Of a stretch of DNA of 64,000 bases, positions 60,470-64,000 are shown piece after piece. Under the pieces are notes generated by a model, which was not told where the DNA came from, did no database searches, and saw only the letters and a program-made list of their open reading frames with translations. This DNA comes from Apostichopus japonicus (taxonomy: Eukaryota; Echinodermata; Holothuroidea; Aspidochirotida; Stichopodidae). Position 1 is the stretch's first letter. Every line of letters begins with the position of its first letter. The translations under genes were made by a program, and so were the position numbers. The DNA lies in NCBI RefSeq assembly GCF_037975245.1, contig NC_092580.1, positions 21,190,501 through 21,254,500 of the forward strand, in the 5' to 3' direction.

Positions 60470-63134
60470 TTTTAGCAATTTCCTTTACACGTAACGACAA
60501 CTACCGATCAAACCTTCCAAACAGAAGAAAACAAAGCTCTTATAATAACGTATTATACGAATACTCATTACGCGTTTTGAAGCTTTCGGAAACACGAACG
60601 AGCTAGGTAGCCTATAACGCGGACAAACCATATAGGTATATTAGCTGCAGCCTGTGCACGCATACTGTTAGAGTATTACTAACGAGTAACGTTATAGTTG
60701 GTGTATTAGATGATCGTGAAACGAATCAATATGGCAAATTGCAAGGCGTATATATACAATTAATTATAGACTTGACTTATGCTATAGTCCTAAGGCATCA
60801 GTTAGGCCATCATGCGATATACCGGTAATCCACGTTATGTTCCGAATGTTTCCGTTCAAAATGTCAATTTAACGTGTTGTTCAATTTGACCAATCAGTGT
60901 CCATGTGGGTATATGCTGTCACGTCCGATTTGTGATTGACAGCACGTTGTAGCATAGTCAGTCATGGCCGACTTTGGGCTTTGATTTTCCGTAAACTAAT
61001 GATGGTTTTAGCCATGGATGATTTCTTTGAAATTAAATCATTCGAACACTGGTACAGTTCATGGAACGGTCAGGAATCTAACAATTTTCACAGGTATTGC
61101 TCAATACGAAGGCAAACCGACGTGACCTATATGCATGAAATAGGGAACGTTTATAGGCGTGGTTATCATTGGATAATGTTCATCCTTTTTGATAAATGTT
61201 GTAAAATTCGAGACGTTTTTCGCACAGAATATGTTTGGTACATGTTTAATCAATGGTATGCAGGCGTCACTTTGGGGTGATATTTAACGCAATATGCTCC
61301 TTTAACGACCCAGTACACCCTTATAGATGTCCTCTGGAACATACCCTAAATACTGCACTACAAGATCAAATGGTCGCAGTTCCGCGATGTATGAGGAGAT
61401 TGGAACCGTGCAGTGTTACATATATATATATATATATATATAGGCTATATATATATATAGGCTATATATATATATATATATACTCTTTTAGGCTTTGCAT
61501 TGCGTCACTATTCCTATATGAAAGCCTCCTCTACATTCGAGTCCCTGTACGGTCGTGTCCCCGTAAAGATGGATGAACGCATGTTATTGTAGAATCATGA
61601 CTTTATGCTCATTGGCCTATTTATATATAGATATATTATATTGTTACATTGTTAATACATACAGTACACGATGAAATGACTTTCAAACATCCGTGTGTTT
61701 TTCGATATTGTGACGGTTAGGAAGTCCCTCGTTGATAAAGGAGTTGATTAATCCTTTTAGATTGAAACCTCCGACAAATTGAGCCATTGGCATTAGCCTA
61801 CCGAGATAACATCTATATATTGTCTCATTATTAGTTGAAAGCTGTCTCCATTATAATACGTTCTTGTCCTAGTTCCTGAAGGATGTGACCTATCCCCGTG
61901 GACTAGTTTATTTACATTCTAAAGCTTAAACACACACAGGTTATAACAAACGCAGATCCAGGGTGCACCGTGTGTGGGTAAACAAACCCCACCCCCTCTC
62001 TTTTCAAGACCTTACTTAGGGCCCATAAACATGCTTCAGAATGCACCATTGCACGCCAAGTTATTTTGGCAACCCAGAATCCCCTACAAGGGAAATCGTT
62101 TATTGGCCCCCTGGGTCACATAGGGTACCCGTCCTTTTGTAAAAATCCTCCGCCCGCGCCTGCTATATCACTACTAAACTATTGTATCAATGTCTGCAGA
62201 GGTTAAAGGGAAGAAAAGCGTCTCCATCAAGTCTTCATAAAGCAGTTACAACCATATGTCAGCTAATTTGGTGAAATGAGAGCGGTAACCTGTTGTACTT
62301 ATATTGGTTCGATATTACTAGACACTATAGGAGAGGGTTATACAGATCAACTGCTTCCTCCTGGCATTCCCTTGTTGAGTTCAACAGATGCTAATATGTA
62401 AGAAGAAAACTATATATTAAATCGCCCGGGAAGGGACTTCTCTTCGAGGTAATATTATTACATGTAGATCTTATATGTTGATCACATATTACATGTAGAT
62501 CTTATATTGCAAGTAAGGCACACGTTCTTGCTACAAGAACTTGGAATAGTTAAAAGACAAAGAAACATATGAAAAAATTATTTATACGTCGATTGTTTCA
62601 TGTGTTTCGATTACAATTTCAGTCCAAGCCAATGCCATTTAGATTTGCTGATAACTGATTTTGTTGCCTGCATGTCTTTCAATTAGTTCACGGGTATTTC
62701 CGGCTCGATTTTAATCATGATGGAGGAGAATTTGACAGGAGAAAACATTACTCCCCTTAAAAAAATCCCTCTCCTGTTTCTCCTTCCCCACGGCTTTCCG
62801 TTCCTTACCAAAAATAAAAAACTGGGCCGAAGAAGTTTCATGAAGAACTTGTGTTCCGGTTGTTAGGTAATATCTATTCACATGTGTGTTTTATAGGTAT
62901 GTACGAATATGCCCGTTTGGAGCTGCACTGCAGTGTATCTTCTTCAGGTTGGAAAAAGGTATTTACAAAAAAACGATAAATTCAAGAAAGAGAGTATATA
63001 GTAGTATAAAAGGCAATAAGAAATGTTAGACAAGAATCTGTCAACAGATGGAAGCAGCTGTATGCATGCCAAACGACAAAACAAGAGACTAAGTAACACA
63101 GAATAGGTTGACGTTAGCCGGGAACTGCCCCCGA
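60470..63134. other. No recognised gene
   Basis: Contains TA-rich simple repeats (61418-61482), an old repeat fragment (about 61960-62170), and a direct repeat ATTACATGTAGATCTTATAT at 62457 and 62487. The missing NAALADase N-terminal exon could lie here or beyond the window. Confidence 0.4.
61418..61482. repeat. (TA)n with GGC interruptions
   Basis: Three TA blocks separated by TAGGCTA. Confidence 0.93.
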
Positions 63135-63142
63135 CCTGGTAC

Positions 63143-63993
63143 CAGGGGCGCCGTTTCCCGCAGGGACACGGGGACGCGTCCCCACCAAAAATTTCAGAGG
63201 TGGGGACATGGTATACCATGTCCCCACCATCTTTTGAGTGAATTTTGGAAGTCCGACTATCCATGATATCCTGCTATACCGCGTGGTAGGATAGCCACCC
63301 CTTACCTGGTCTCTAAACTTTTAGAGTAGCGATATTTATTTACTTTCGTACCGGTTTTCCTAAGTTCACAGTTGCCACTTCCTCCCCTTCCACTGGCTGA
63401 TTTTGCACTCCAACGACTGATGCTGCTCATCATACCTATAGTTGACCCTGTTCGCCTTTCTCCAGCACAATATTCTATTTCATCTGCTTTGTTTATTTGT
63501 TGTTATCTGTTTGTCTGGGAGCTAGCTAATGCAGAACCCAGCGGTCGAACCAGGGGGGCAGCAGGACTCCCTGTTCAGTCTTGTTTGTGTATTCCAATGT
63601 TGTTGTTGTTGCGTCAACTTGCGTGTAGCTCCCAGCACATATTAATGGGACCCCACGCCCAACTGCCCAAAGGGCGGTGAAGGAAGGTGAAGATGGACTA
63701 ATTTCTTGTTTTATATCGGCTCATTATGATGTTTGTATTTGATAAATTCATCATCAGTAACTCTTATTCTTGTATTTTTTTAGTTACTATTTTTCATGAA
63801 ACATTTAAAACCGTGAAATATTAAAATGAATGACCCATTTTTGATCATAATTGTGTCTGGGAAATGCAATTTCCGGCAATCTGGGGGGTACATCTGTCAA
63901 AAAAAATTCTGGTACGCTCCGCGCGAACCCATGGTCGCGCTCCGCTTAGATAGTCACGTCCCCACCAATTTTCAAAACAAAACGGCGCCCTTG
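63143..63993. mobile_element. hAT-like element, target duplication cut by the right edge
   Basis: Left end CAGGGGCGCCGTTT, right end complement of CAAGGGCGCCGTTT. The left flank is CCTGGTAC (63135-63142); the right flank shows CCTGGTA before the window ends, so seven of eight bases are confirmed. 851 bp. Repeats of GTCCCCACCA occur near both ends. No transposase. Confidence 0.87.
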
Positions 63994-64000
63994 CCTGGTA

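Noticed and set aside
63372-63680. 102-codon plus-strand frame as a transposase
   Set aside because: Lies inside the hAT-like element but shows no transposase motif.

Overview
This 64 kb window is animal nuclear DNA. It is AT-rich, with short exons (42-286 bp), consensus GT/AG introns, much microsatellite DNA and many degraded transposable elements. Three spliced protein-coding genes, all on the minus strand, and one tRNA gene are supported. The gene set (a Pelle/IRAK kinase, a metazoan NAALADase-family peptidase) and the repeat mix (hAT, TTAA-target elements, a Penelope-like fragment, a CR1/L2-like LINE, a tRNA-derived SINE) suggest a marine invertebrate deuterostome. An echinoderm such as a sea cucumber is my best guess, but that assignment is inference.

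Layout, left to right. 1-10,638: an IRAK4-like death-domain kinase in nine coding exons, complete except for its last few codons beyond the left edge. Its introns hold a 24-bp minisatellite and a small TTAA-flanked element. 10,640-16,850: intergenic DNA with a dead LINE split by a 1.4 kb TTAA-flanked insertion, another copy of the TTAA element, and a tRNA-derived SINE. 16,855-25,511: RRP9 (U3-55K), 13 coding exons, 483 codons, complete. 25,771-25,843: tRNA-Ile(AAT) on the plus strand, head to head with RRP9. 25,860-30,997: intergenic, with a fold-back element. 30,998-58,918: a glutamate carboxypeptidase II/NAALADase-like membrane peptidase, 17 coding exons visible, missing only the N-terminal cytoplasmic/membrane-anchor part. 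Its introns carry most of the mobile DNA. 58,919-64,000: upstream DNA with a U2-snRNA-headed retroposon and a hAT-like element whose target duplication runs into the right edge.

Every splice junction given was checked by hand for GT/AG and for reading phase across consecutive exons; the three chains are phase-consistent throughout. The three genes are functionally unrelated (Toll/IL-1R signalling, pre-rRNA processing, extracellular peptidase), so no operon-like relationship is implied.

The most unusual item is a family of roughly 190-bp elements whose first ~45 bases are the 5' end of U2 snRNA, including the branch-point-recognition motif. The rest is unrelated to U2 and rich in hairpins. 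One copy has a short A-run and flanking direct repeats, two lie in tandem in a NAALADase intron, and two of the three are about 97% identical. This looks like an snRNA-headed SINE-type retroposon.
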